Source: Branchiostoma floridae
Lineage: Eukaryota; Chordata; Leptocardii; Amphioxiformes; Branchiostomatidae
Assembly: GCF_000003815.2 (NCBI RefSeq)
Contig: NC_049979.1
Location: 15,724,393-15,788,392, forward strand
DNA length: 64,000 nt
Direction of reading: 5' to 3'
The translations under genes and the position numbers were made by a program. Positions 51,101 through 63,954 of the stretch are shown here, one piece after another. Within the stretch, counting starts at the first letter, position 1, and every line of letters begins with the position of its first letter. Under the pieces are notes generated by a model. That model was given only the letters and a program-made list of their open reading frames with translations, ran no database searches and had not been told where the DNA came from.

Positions 51101-52846
51101 TTTTAGCCACTTACCACAACAACTGACCAATGTTTAAAGTTCGAACAGTGAGACTCCAAGCTGACATTCACCAGCATTCCTATTGTACTTATTTTAGGTG
51201 CTCAGGAATCAAATGGGCTATTTATATTACCTTCCCCTTTTCCTCTCACACTTACAATATTAATAGCATATCAACATTTTCATCCATGATATGCACTATA
51301 ATTAACATGTATCTTAAGACTTAACACTGGTTGCATGCCAATAAACCTACAAATAGGTTTGTTCCTTTCAATAAAATATGACTATCAAAGGATTTGACCT
51401 TTTCACACTACCTGCTCAGGACTTTTTTAGACAACATACTTGAGTCCTGAAGAAAAGATTTCAATGATCACAAGCATTTTTGTAATTTCAACAAACATTT
51501 AGTACAGTTTTCTTTTGATAAGTTTTATCTAACATAGTTTTCACATGAAAGCAAAGAGTCGGAACACATGGAAAAGAACACATTTTTTTGCTTCCAGATG
51601 GAATTGTGTGCCAGGTTAGCATGTGACATGTTTAAAGGCTTCAATTCCTCCTATGCAATTCAAAGGTAGAGTTGAAACCATCGCTGGATAGTGATTGGAG
51701 GTTTGTACAAGTTAACTAGGTCACGACTTGAGAAAATCAATAAATGAAGATGACAGCTTCTTTCTTGGAGCATATGAATCCACCTCTTCACCTTGCTGGC
51801 ACAAAAGGGAAAACAGAAACAGTGTTATCTCACAACTGGAGCTGGTCGTAGAACAAAGATGTACATCATTCAGTTAAAATCTGGTAATACTCATCCAAGA
51901 TTCTGCAACTCATAACAGATAAAATTGTTATAAAGACAAGAACAGTAATCAAGACAATAAAGACAGTCTAGTGGCTCTTTCTTGCAAGGGTGTGGCTGGG
52001 TAACAGTTCTTGGGTATTGTGATAGTGGTGTCTGCAGAAGTAGCCAGAGGTCACTCTACAGTGATGGCTTAGTCACCACTTGCTGTGGGGAGGAGAATGC
52101 ATGAGTCATGGAGAGTCTCTGATCTGAAAGTTTTAAAAAAAACAGCACTAACTTGTCAGAACCTCAAACACAGTACAGATCTTGGCTAAAACAGCATCGC
52201 TAACTGCAGATGGGATGAACGATTTTAAGGTGTGCTGTTAGTCAAACTGTAACACTGTACAGCTCTCAGTACAGACAAAAGCATAACAGTCAAAACAAAA
52301 AGTCAAACGTGGTCCAAGTACAAAGTCTGCATACATAGCCACAAACAGGAAACCGTCTTACCTTGCTCTGGTGAGGAGACTATCTTATGTTTCTTTTAAA
52401 ATTGACAATGTAAACATGTTGGTGTAAAACTGTAAGTCTGGTGGAGAAGGAAACATACATACACGATTACACGTAGCTACATACACAACAAAGTATTATT
52501 ACCACAAACCCATCACCTTACCTTGGGACCCAGATACAAAGAGTTTAAAAGCCTAGTCTGATTTTTTCAAATGTTTTTTTTTTTACAATGAGGCAAATCT
52601 ACGAAAGTTGGCATTTTTACAAGGTGTACCGTGTACAGTCTAGAAAATAGTTTGCCAGTTGTTACTTTCATGTGCATGGATTGTATGATTACACCACACA
52701 TTTAATGCTTGTGCAACTAGCAGCTAATACCTGAAGTGGTGGTGTCTCTTTGCTGGTTAGAAACACAAGACAGACAGAGAGAAGGTAGAGAGTTTTGGGA
52801 CTGATCAGAAACAAAAATGTTGAATTTTCCTTACCCTTCGTGACAT
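39109..52846 (-). CDS. ARID4: ARID4A/B orthologue (RBBP1/SAP180-like chromatin protein), 21 coding exons, one-base frame break in the large exon
   Basis: Chromatin reader of SIN3-HDAC repressor complexes. Coding exons: 52846-52835, 50584-50474, 49719-49651, 49299-49209, 49013-48934, 48333-48139, 47777-47727, 47197-47115, 45952-45873, 45542-45418, 45055-44986, 44853-44759, 44643-44543, 44333-44063, 43747-43554, 43300-43133, 42899-42523, 42395-42333, 41941-40047, 39819-39661, 39203-39109. Order: hybrid Tudor ([20 protein letters not shown], ~10-120), RBB1NT/PWWP-like region (NWFPAL...[12 protein letters not shown], ~187-240), ARID ([15 protein letters not shown] to [13 protein letters not shown], ~311-398), chromo barrel ([19 protein letters not shown] to [13 protein letters not shown], ~555-607), a long K/E-rich disordered region, then conserved [20 protein letters not shown] with [12 protein letters not shown], ending SVECR. 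The exon sum is 4385 nt, one short of a multiple of three; the break maps to the large exon, before 40621. Full length would be about 1461 aa. Confidence 0.9.
46014..46913. mobile_element. 900-bp element with 33-bp perfect terminal inverted repeats in an ARID4 intron
   Basis: Arm 46014-46046, starting GGCCATGTTGATTTG, is exactly inverse-complementary to 46881-46913. Flanks are AAA on both sides. Inner sequence continues with imperfect symmetry (GCGCTCGCACC and GCTCGCTCGCATC). It carries no long open frame and is interrupted by a second element at 46268-46739. Confidence 0.8.
46268..46739. mobile_element. hAT-type MITE nested inside the 46014-46913 element
   Basis: Begins TAGGGGGAGGTACCAGTA and ends TACTGGTCCCTACACCTA. 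Flanking octamers ACTGTTGA and ACTGTTGG differ at one base, fitting an 8-bp hAT target duplication. Internal phrases AAATTCAGGTC, TCAGGTCCAG and GAACCTGGACCTGATT are shared with the copy at 58355-58787, showing one family. Confidence 0.8.
50585..52834 (-). other. ARID4 intron between the ATG exon and exon 50474-50584
   Basis: About 2.25 kb of A+T-rich intron. No coding exon, RNA gene or inverted-repeat element was recognised. The start exon is assigned because MSRR plus [14 protein letters not shown] keeps frame and aligns with the known ARID4 N-terminus; a polypyrimidine acceptor (CCCCTGCCAG) precedes it, giving exon 52887-52835. Confidence 0.5.
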
Positions 52847-53779
52847 CTGACCAGCCTTAGCTTGAACTGCTATGTGCAAATGGTGATCTGGCAGGGGAAA
52901 AATTGGCAGTGTTCTTTACGAATTGAAGTCCATGCACATATTTCTTTTGGTAAACATGAATGGACACAAAACAGAAGCATGGTCGACTAACATTGTGACG
53001 AAGACCCAACTTCTGACAGTCGGAATTACACGGTTTTAGCGGATCACACCCAGATGTGCTTTCCACACTGTTTTCCCACCGTCCGGCTACAGAAAAAGGC
53101 AAACTGGGGAATTTTAGGGGGGAACAACACAGTTTTATCTTAATCATGGCCGCAGTAAATAATCACAACACGATCGTAAGTATTACAGACAAAAAGTACG
53201 GTAGAAGTCTGAGGAAAATTCCTTCACTCAAGAGAGATTTAGCGCGAGTAGGCGGGGAGATTTGAGTGAGCACAGCACTGAGAGGAAGGCCATCATGGAA
53301 CAACATAGCTACAGGACGCAGGGACAACGTCACAACAGTCCTGTCCTTGGAGATTTCAGTATACACACAAACTTGTTCCTGTAAGTATTCCTCTTCACAT
53401 AGTCATTAATAAGTCAAACAAGACAGTCGCATAAAATGTATCAGTTTGAAGCACTGGCCTAGGTAGAAGAGGGGAAATCTTTGTTTGCAAGACTGGCGCT
53501 AGCTGCCGGTTGGGCAATTATTTGACCCGCCTTCCATGGGCCGGGCGAATTTTTGCCACACCGGCCGTTTGGGATGCTAAACGAACGATTACGAGGGGTA
53601 CACAAAGTCTTGTAACTCTAAAGACACGATTGTCAAATCGGCAACTATCAGATCTCAGAAATTCCTGCACGGGACAGCAAAAATCAGCTGGTATAACAGA
53701 CAGGGGAGAAGCAAGTACAAGCATGAGGGAGCCATAGGGCCCCACACATGCCAACTCACCCCTTTCCCGGCGTACTTAC

Positions 53780-54135
53780 CATCGGTCCCTGAACCGATTT
53801 GCTCCCAACTCCGTCCAAAGGTTCTAGACAATGTTCGCTCACTGTGACGCAATATTGGTGTATATTCACCGACGGAATACCGAGAAACCGGCGAGGAAAA
53901 CTTGCAAAATTGGCGAGTCTCACTGCTCAGCTCCCCAGGAAAAAGAGAACGAAACAACAACTTGACATGGGGGGTCCCCGCCGCTGATTGGTCAGCGGTC
54001 ACGTGAGGCCGTGCCAGGGAGGCTTCCGCTCCCAGCATGCCGCAGCGCGCCTGCGCAATCGTCCTCTTTCCCTTTGGACGTGGTGGAGTCTGGAAAAAAG
54101 GTGACACGCCGTCTTTTTGTCCGGATTTCTCTCTC
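53780..54135. promoter_or_regulatory. Bidirectional ARID4/RPS25 promoter with CCAAT, E-box, ZNF143-like and NRF1-like sites
   Basis: ARID4's noncoding first exon appears to end at 53780 (minus-strand donor CGATG|GTAAGT). Between it and RPS25 lie CCGCTGATTGGTCAGCGG (53981-53998, an inverted repeat enclosing an ATTGG/CCAAT box), GTCACGTGA with its E-box at 54000-54005, CTCCCAGCATGCCGC (54029-54043, resembling the ZNF143 site) and GCGCGCCTGCGCA (54045-54057, NRF1-like). CTTTTTGTCCG at 54113-54123 resembles a terminal oligopyrimidine start and, from memory, the human RPS25 cap region. The island is G+C-rich against A+T-rich surroundings. Confidence 0.65.
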
Positions 54136-55302
54136 CTCGCTAACGTTAACCACACCATTCACCATATCAAGTGTAGTTAATGTCCTATTCTAGCGATATA
54201 TGGTATTATTTTCCGATTTAATGGTACAAAAGTTGGGTTATTTGATCCAAGAATGTGGGAGGTCAGTTCCGCCATGTTGCAAAATGGAGCAGCTCATTTG
54301 CACTGGAGATCACGTGGGCAGCTGCATGTGTTGTACCTGCTGCACAATACTAGCCAGCTGCTGTTCGCCCTAAATTCACAGGACTCCGTCAAATGCCATC
54401 AAACCGGGCAGGGCACGTGGGGAAGTACAATATTCCTTACATTATGGCGCAATAGCTGAATTAGGTTTAAAAAAATTGACAAGGGAAAGCATGACTACCA
54501 TGTGCAGGTCTCGGGGCACGGTTAACTTTACTTCCTTTATTATAGAAGCTCTGCTCTGATTATAAAGACAAGGCTGTCCTCAAGGCTGTGTCAACTGAAC
54601 ATTGCAAAGTCATGTCAATCAGATCGATATGTAGTTTACCCTGTTTGTCGTTTAATGACTTATGATTTTGTCAATTTGTAAACCAATATGATAAAAGTGT
54701 TTAAGCCATGTCAAGTTCATAATTTTTCGACAAGGGGAAAGCATGATCATGTCTAAATTGTCAATGATTATGATAGAACATTGCCTGATCCTGACAGGAG
54801 GATTGTGGAGCAGGAGTATGCTCTTGCTATTAGTCAGAAAAAAGTAAAGATTTTTAACAGGGTGCTCCTATTAACATTTTTAGGTTGCAAAAGGTGTGGC
54901 CAAATGAAGTGTGTAGAAAATTTTGTCGCAATGTTTTCTACCTTGATGGTTTTCAAAGATGGATGGTGAAGTTCTTAGTTGTCAATGATGAGAATACTGT
55001 CTGATTTCACCCTGACAGGGGATGCTGACAGATATATTCTTAGGACACCTCTTGAGACAACTGTAGTATCACAATTACTTTCAGTAATTTTCAGACTTCA
55101 TCATCTGTTTACAGCTAAGGCTAAGTTGACTCCTATGACATTCAGCAAGGGTTTTGTACTGTGGCTTTGTATATTAGGTTGCAACACTGAAGGGAGGCTA
55201 AGTAACCTAGAACTTCAAGAAGTCTCATGCATGAGCAGCTGTAAATCATAAATATCACAAATGTGATACTACAACTTAATTTTTGTTATTCTTGACACAT
55301 AG
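54136..55302 (+). other. Presumed RPS25 5' UTR intron hosting a snoRNA
   Basis: Lies between the oligopyrimidine start and the acceptor at 55301-55302 (ACACATAG|GACCC). The 5' donor was not determined. It contains the box C/D gene at 54979-55062. A degenerate relative of its first half may lie at 54758-54840, and GACAAGGGGAAAGCATGA-like phrases occur twice (near 54478 and 54730), so the intron seems to have grown by local duplication. Confidence 0.45.
54979..55062 (+). ncRNA. Box C/D snoRNA gene, copy 1 (28S rRNA guide candidate)
   Basis: Terminal stem TTGTC/GACAA brackets a C box ATGATGA, a D' box CTGA after GAATACTGT, a C'-like GATGCTGA, and a D-box variant TTGA just before the closing stem. 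CTTAGGACACCT, ending one base before the D-like box, is complementary to the conserved 28S segment AGGTGTCCTAAG, so 2'-O-methylation of 28S is the predicted job. The position inside a ribosomal protein gene intron, the usual host, supports it. The family member (for example an snR38/SNORD1 type) is not settled. The non-canonical D box is the main doubt. Confidence 0.72.
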
Positions 55303-55322
55303 GACCCACCTAAACCAGCATC

Positions 55323-56694
<1,372 letters not shown>

Positions 56695-57120
56695 AGTAGG
56701 TATCTTTTTTTTGCCATCAGTGTTAATCAATTTTTGTCCTGGCCCTTTTTTACCTTTGAGTTTAGTGTATTTAGTTAGGAATTTGTTTGTGTTTGAAGTT
56801 TGCAACAAAGTATCCTTGATCATTTGTATATGCATGGCAGTAGGTTACAACATGTAGGAAACGATATGTCTTGCTGAGCAGAAAGACATGATTGTGCTTT
56901 GATTGTACCTTGGCATATGTTGAAAGACTGTTATTGTAGGAATCCCTCACACAGTAGGAGCAAATGAAGATGTATTTACTGCTGTTGGTGTGGAGTTTTG
57001 TCTTGTATAACCATGACAGATGTTGATTTTAATGTTTGACTTGTCATCAACCAACCATTGAATGTTTTGTCTTTCAGATTGTGCTGAGGAGGGGACATTA
57101 GTAAAATGTTCAAGAACCAC

Positions 57121-57126
57121 AATAAA
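57121..57126 (+). terminator. RPS25 poly(A) signal
   Basis: Canonical AATAAA in ACCACAATAAAGCTTGG, in the last (noncoding) exon that starts at about 57078. Confidence 0.8.
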
Positions 57127-58035
57127 GCTTGGATGTGATCTTGAAACCATTTGGCTTTGCTATTCATCATTTTTTTTTTTTGTAACTGCTACTTAGATAA
57201 TATTAGAACACACCAATTAGAAATCTTATTTGGATAGCTTGAACCTGTGGAGGTTTAGCAAGTGAATCAAGATAAATATGTGTACATCTGTGCTTTCAGA
57301 ATAGTTATTCCCAATTCTCCCATGCTGTAAAGACATGTACTCAACTTTATTAAATGTAGGCAAAGATGTAACAAAAAGTACCAATGTTGTTTTTTATAAT
57401 ATTTGGTTCAATTAAAACTCACCATGTATCAATTTTTGATAAAACGCTGGAGGCTTTGTGCCCCAATAGCTCAGGTTATTTTGATATGCAAACAGTTGTG
57501 GAAACTTTATGTCCATTTCACACCTAGTATGGCTCACTACACTTCTTACCTTGCGGTATGTAGTAAAGATGCAAAGCAGGACATAAAAAGGATCTTGAAG
57601 CTTGAAGTAGACCAATCACAATATATAAACAATCTTGTGCCACAGAAATGGATACATGAATACCCTTCATTAATGTTGTTTTTTAAAACCCTCGTGAGAT
57701 TTTGGGTCTCCAGAGGATATTAGGATATCAAACATCAGAGAAAGTTTTTAAGTAATGATATTCGTTCCCTCTGCATATGGGACAAGCTATAACCATGGGT
57801 AGTTCTAGACCCATGCAAGGGAAAAACTGGAAAGTGTGTAGCAGCTAACCTGGTTACCAGGCTCTATAGTTACGCCCATGAAAAGGGATAGCAAACTGTA
57901 ACATGCCTGTCAGTGATCCAGCACCATGGAATGTCACACGGAAGAAATTGTCACTTCTGAAGTATACCTGCTATCCATAGGTCATGTAACATCCTGGAAA
58001 ATGTTGCACATCATTTGAATTAAAGACAAATGAAA

Positions 58036-58217
58036 TACTGTAAATGGAGAAACTTTTGCGGTGGCCGCTTCACCGCGAACTTAAAACCACCACATTTTTC
58101 TTTGGCAGTAAGAGACTACAATGCATGGTGCTACCGCGAACTTAAAACCGCCATGAAAAGTCCTTTTTCCCGCTACCGTGAAATTGAATCCCCGAAAATT
58201 TAAATGCATTTACAGTA
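58036..58217. mobile_element. TA-flanked MITE, same family as 24768-24979
   Basis: Ends TA|CTGTAAATG and CATTTACAG|TA, with internal CACCGCGAACTTAAAACC and TACCGCGAACTTAAAACC blocks and AAAGTCCTTTTTCCCG shared with the ASB3 copy. It has no coding capacity and lies in the spacer after RPS25. Confidence 0.85.
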
Positions 58218-58354
58218 TATTAATTTAATCCCAATGCTAGATGTTGTCACATCAGATTAAGATCGTCAACTTCATGAAAAAGTGGAATGCAATGCAAACC
58301 AGGTACATTTGAAGATAAAGGTATAGGCTTGCATAAATGTACTAACAGCACATG

Positions 58355-58787
58355 TAGGGCTGGGTACCGGTACAGAAAATTCAGGTCTAGGTCCGGTTCA
58401 GGTCCAAAGGATCAGGTCCAGGTCCGGACCTGAACCTGGACCTGATTCAGTATGACTCATACCAATGGTCCATTTCACTACAATGAAATCTGTTTGGGGG
58501 AGTATTAGACTTATACTGGCGTTTTAAAATCCTACAACGCTAACTGCACCTGTACGTTTGGCTGTAAAACTTGGTAGAAATTACTACAAACTCTACTCTA
58601 CTTCACTCTTGTTATTTTCTTCCACCTGCAAGCGCCAAAACGTGTGAATGTCTTATAAAATAATCTGTTAATTTTCTAATCGGTCCAACATCCGGTCCAC
58701 CTAATTTTTTCAGGTCCGGTTTTTCTGGACCGGTCCAATAAGGAAAACCGGTTTTGTACCGGTACGCTGTACCGATACCCAGCCCTA
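58355..58787. mobile_element. hAT-type MITE with perfect 8-bp target duplication
   Basis: Begins TAGGGCTGGGTACCGGTAC and ends GTACCGATACCCAGCCCTA. AGCACATG stands immediately outside both ends (58347-58354 and 58788-58795). The 8-bp duplication places it with hAT elements. Interior has repeated AGGTCC/GGACCT phrases. It has no open frame for a transposase. Confidence 0.92.
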
Positions 58788-59340
58788 AGCACATGCCATC
58801 GGGCTGCTTGTGGTATAATGACCTCAACATTGGAGGGTGATGACAAATTGGGACCATCACGTTGCCTACCTGTGTGGAGCCAGATGGAAGCTTCCAACTC
58901 AACAATTCAGTGAGTGTATATTTGACTAAAGGTAGGAGACATGCTTGATGAGTCACTTCATGTGTAACGTTATATAACGTACAGATCTGTGCATGGATGT
59001 AAGGACATTGCATGTTACATGTATCAAATTACATACCAATTTTTAAAATACTCATGGACCACACACAATAATTTATCCATGTATGTATGATTTGGGAAAA
59101 TGTATATTTTAAGATGAAAGGAAACTTTAATCCCAGTTGAAGTTTCATCATAAACACTTTGATATGTCAAATGAATAGCCCTCTAAGCCTGATGACTTTA
59201 AATTTTATTTCAATGACGGCATAAAATGAAATCGATTTATTTCATAAACCGATAAACGGCAACTGATGTTAAATCATATGAAAGAGCAATCTTGACATCA
59301 GCATAATTGTACGTCTGATTTGAAATTGCCGCCTTTTGTG

Positions 59341-59567
59341 CCGGAAATGAGGGTCACGTGATAAGACCACGCCCACCTCCTTCGCGCATCCGTTCTGCGC
59401 AGGGTAAAGATGGCGGCAAAGTTGAAAAGTTGCCGTCGCTTTCGTCTTGGAAATACGAGAAAATATTGAGCAGAATTGAGTACTTGGCCTGAAACTTCCC
59501 GAGGAAAATTTTTTACCTTCCCTGGAGAGGCAGAGACGTTGAAGGGGGCGCAAAACTTGCAGAATAT
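59341..59567 (+). promoter_or_regulatory. Candidate promoter and noncoding first exon of the TOP6BL-like gene
   Basis: CCGGAAAT at 59341 is ETS-like, CACGTG at 59355-59360 is an E-box, TTCGCGCATCCG followed by TTCTGCGCA near 59382-59400 resembles NRF1 half-sites, and AAGATGGCGGCAA near 59407 is YY1-like. TGTTG|GTAGGA near 59568 may be the donor of a leader exon, with an acceptor (ACGTTACAG) before 59917. Confidence 0.5.
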
Positions 59568-59927
59568 GTTGGTAGGATAGCGGTTTGCTCAGAAAAGGCG
59601 TTTCTCAGTCTCTTAGCAGACGACGTTTTTTGTTTACAAATGTTATGAGCTCCGATACGTAACGTTATCATTGGCTGCCACTTGCGAATGCAAGTGTGCC
59701 CAAACTATGCTATAACTTGTTATACCCAAGTATGAAGTATATGTAGGTTTGTGGGATTCTGTGTGGCAACAGCTAGCGCTATAATTTTTAATAATTTTGT
59801 TATTTGCAATTTCATAAACTTACTCCAAAATGAAAGGTAGCCCTGATATGATATATCATAGCGTCCTCAGGGCTAAATGAAAGGTGGCTTTGGGTAACTG
59901 TAAGTGTAACGTTACAGAGACGACAAC

Positions 59928-62900
59928 ATGGAAGAACCCAAGATGTTACCACCTCATACGCTGTTGGAAGCAATGATCCAGGTAAGACAGTGAGATGAGG
60001 GGTAGTTGGTAACTTAGAACCACACTGTAACTTATATTATGTTGTATATAAAGATGACAGTGTACATGATTTTCATGCGGTGTCGTTTGCACCCTTTTGG
60101 AGTACATGCTATGCATGCCAACACGCTGCTGCTATATTCCAACATAGTTGCTAGGGATTCAGATCATCATAAAAAATCATAATGTCAATGAAAAGCCTGA
60201 ATGATATTAAAAGAGTTGTCCTGCAGGGTGAACTACTTAGTGTGACCTCACTGTTCATGGACTAGTGTAATACTTCTATGGGTATGTCATCCAATTTCCA
60301 TTTTCATGAAATCAATTCTTGCTGATCAATGTTCTTTGTGTTGATATACTTAACAATATTAGTACATACATTATTGTTGTATTTTTTGTCTTTTATCATC
60401 AATATGTTCATATCTGTTCCATAGATGGTGGAACAAGCGTTCATCATAAGACAAGTTCAGCACAGCAGCAGACATAACCATCACCCCACAGCCAGGACAG
60501 ACCAGTTGTCAGTACAGGTGTACCTACAGTCAGATGAAGTCAGACTCCAGGGGACAGACTTGACGTGGTTCATCATCAGAGGTACATGGGCCCAGGGATT
60601 TTTTTATACTCTCCCAGAAGATCAATATCAATTTGGTAGGATGTAAAATGGGACACAACTTTTTTTCTAAATTTGATATCACAAAGTTGTAATCATGAGC
60701 AAATTCTAACTGGTATTGTATGGCAACAATAAAGCAACAAATATTTTATATAGTTTTCTACTTTCCAAGAACATATTAGGGTGCTGTGAAAACAGTACAA
60801 TGTCTTGTGGGCCCTCAGTTGCCTTTCCTATCTTCCTACAGCTGCCATGACTGGTCCATGGATCAACCATCTTCATCTCAAGAACTTTGTGACAGGTAAT
60901 CAAAACCATGTCAATTTGTTTTCATGTCGTCAACTTGTAACCAGATAGGTCCCTGAAAGACAAGAAGTGGAACACCTATCCTACTTTAAAAAATTCAACA
61001 TTCACATAAAGCATGTCTACAAAGGAAACATTGGTTAGAAACTCTAGGTTGTAGAAAAGGCATTCTATTCTCTACAGACCTGCCAGACTGATCAAACTGT
61101 TAATATATACATGTAATTCTAATGTAAAGCATCTCTACAAATGAAACATTATGTATGATATTGTTCAATGTGTCCTTCAGACAAGTTACACAAAGTGGTG
61201 AGCCACTCCCAGGCCTACAGCCCAGAGGAGTATTGTCTGTGGTCAGACCTGGTGGGTGAAGAAGGCAGGACAAGGCGATGTATCGCTACCCTGGGGGCTG
61301 GTCCAGAGGATGTCTCTGTCAGAGAAGTTATCAAGAAAGTGCCTTCAGGATGGCAGGGATTCTCTGTGCAGTTCAAGGTGCCTTAGAAGTATTAGTGTAC
61401 ATGTCATTTGTCTCCTTGCCGCCCTCAATGTTATTACACCAAGGTTCTGGACTCTCTCTTTTTATATTAACATGCAAAGTACCACCACCTAATTTTCCAC
61501 TCAGGTACCATTTCTTTCCACAGGTTTTGTACAGTAGGATGAGCGTGCTATCTGAGTGCCAGGCCATCTCTGCCTTCTTCCACAGGATTCACATACTAAG
61601 TCCAGAGGTCTGTGATATATCATGTTTTGAATACTATGGATTTTGAATGGAAATATTTGGTATATAGCATCAAATAATGGTGATAAAGTTTATCTCTACT
61701 TCTACATAATCATATACGTGTAGCAGTTCCAATTTGCTGCATGGGGTATTTACTGACAGGTTTCTCCCTTGTTGGAATGAAAAGTGTGTTTTGACTTCTG
61801 CCACAGGTTTCTCTGGAGTACCAACGTGGTTTGGATGAACAGTCATCAACTGTGAAGTACCTGTAAGTACATGAAAGCAAACTTTGTATTTTGTGCATAG
61901 TAATAATTGCATTCTGTCATATCTATATTTAATGACATGTTGTATAAGTAGATGACAAAAATATCAACCTCTCTTTTAGACCAAACAGAAGTAACTTTAG
62001 GACATCCATTGGACAGAGAAAACTGCTAACTGACATTGATCATTACCTCTGGTAAGTATGCTACAAATGTACTATCTTTATAATCTACTGTTGACTTAGA
62101 TAGCAACACTCAGAAAAAGTGTATTGCCAGTTGTGTTCAATCAGTGCAAAACCTATATATGAAATCATACTTTTGACTGTAAAAGAATGCATGAATGGAA
62201 TGGCATAATGTTTAATGATCACTATAGAAAAAATGTAATATCTTGTATGCAATGTACATGTGTTGTGTTATAGTTTTATTTTGCAGGTGTTTTACATTTG
62301 ATCTACAAAAACTTACAAGCAATACCGCAATATGCATATTATTTTTAAATACAGATAGAATATAGCTATGACTTTCCTGTTCCTTACCTAGTCCTGCTGA
62401 GATCCCAGACTGGGAGAAGAAGATCAGACCTCGGGCAGGGTCCAAAGTGATGCTGAGTCCTGTCAGGCTGCCTGACAGCACAGAGGTCAGAGTTCAGCTG
62501 TGTGTGGCAGCAGCTGTCACCCCTCCTGTGGACAGCACTCTCCTGTCTAATCACTGGTGCAAGTCTGTACAGGTGACTTCTACTTTCTCACTGTCATACC
62601 AATTCAATTTCTTCAGTTTCAACTTTGTTTTGCAGGAAATCAAATGGGTGGGCAGGCAAGATGAAGATTGATTGAGGTATTAAATTCTTTGGCATGACTA
62701 TGTTGCTCCCCCCCTAGCTGTACACTTATGGCCCAGCAGGTGTGCCCTTGTTCGTACATGAGAAATGCCCCCTACCTGTGTCTCACCTGGTCAGGTGGGA
62801 GGACTATGGACTCAGGCTGGCAGGGGAGCTGACTCAAAGTAAACAGGAAGGTGATGATGATTACAATAATACATGTATATAGAAGTTCCAAAACTATGCC

Positions 62901-63954
62901 TGTAGCACTTTGGGGGGTATTTTTTTGTAAATGGGGGATTAGATGTGGTGACTGGTACTACATGTACCTCTTAACTATACCACTATGGGATTGAAATAAG
63001 TTGGCACTGTAATGTAAGGAAAGTCCTATGCAACTAGTGAACCATAAGTCAGCTATAAAAGCTTACAGATACATTTATACATGTCAGACCTGAATCACCT
63101 TGGCATGTGTTTTGAATTTTTCTGCTGTGTGTAAAGGCATTGCCTGGCCAGACAGTACCTTCCAACTGGAGACAGCAGCAGCAGCACAGAGTCAGTCTCA
63201 CCAGGGGCAAGGTGAGGGGCAGGGCCCATCTCATGTGTTACAACTGTTCCTACTCCTGGAGCTGCCCAGTACATGTGTCCTCACCACCACCCAGCAAATA
63301 GGTAAGACTGCTTGTTGGAGGTTAACTAAGTCTATGTATGGATGGCTGACATTACCTTTAACAAGTGGATAATAGTTTTGGTGCTGGTCCTTGGTTTGTA
63401 AACAAGATACACATAATAAGGCAAGAATTTAATGGACAAAGAAAATATAGTTGGTATGAACAAGCTGTAAGAACATGTCACATCATCCCTTCCATGTGTC
63501 ATCTACTGTGTGTTTGCAGATCTGTTGTCTGTGCTGAGGAGAGAACTTGGTCAGCTGGGCACAGACCAGAGGGGGAAGTTCTCCCGAGCAGCCCACAGTG
63601 CCCTGAACAAGGTGCTGAAGAACCATGCTGACATGAGAGAGGTAACTCTTGATTAAAAACATATGACTACTATATTGATCACTCCACAAACAAAACTTTC
63701 ACAAGAATATCCTTGTCCTTGGTGCTGAAATGACATTTATCAGTTAGTACTTCTGATATATCATCTTATTCTGTGTGTCTATAGTCAGATAGTGCTGAAA
63801 TAACATTCATCAATATAAGAACATTATCTTTTTCCTCTTTCAGAAACAAGTAGTTATGGAGAAGGCCATTCCCCACATTGCTGATGCTATGCAGACTGTC
63901 CTGAGGTACAGCACTGATGATGGCTTCAGGAACAGGTGCTTTGCTGCTGTCCAG
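59928..63954 (+). CDS. TOP6BL: Probable TOP6BL (topoisomerase VI subunit B-like), 5' part, runs off the right edge
   Basis: Exons: 59928-59981, 60425-60581, 60842-60895, 61181-61377, 61524-61607, 61807-61862, 61980-62051, 62392-62572, 62718-62850, 63137-63301, 63520-63641, 63844-63954; 462 codons in unbroken frame, with a good donor at 63955 leading out of the window. The start MEEPKMLPPHTLL is the first ATG after an acceptor. Key evidence: GVPLFVHEKCPLPVSHLVRW then EDYGL (~294-317). This resembles the topoisomerase VI-B transducer pattern of a VPL strand followed by W-x-x-Y-G-L, the WKxY-type motif reported for meiotic VI-B-like proteins. Helical segments FSRAAHSALNKVLKNH and AMQTVLRYSTDDGFRNRCF follow, as in the transducer's end helices. 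No GHKL ATPase motifs are seen, as expected for animal TOP6BL. If right, it partners SPO11 in meiotic break formation. Identification rests on motif memory, not a search. Confidence 0.6.

Larger units (their letters stand above)
57150..59340. other. Intergenic spacer RPS25 to TOP6BL-like gene
   Basis: No protein or RNA gene is supported. It contains two inverted-repeat elements (58036-58217 and 58355-58787), listed separately. The open frame at 57403-57723 has no family features. Confidence 0.5.

Noticed and set aside
57403..57723. 106-residue plus-strand frame after RPS25
   Set aside because: No family signature, A+T-rich codons, and it lies in repeat-bearing spacer.
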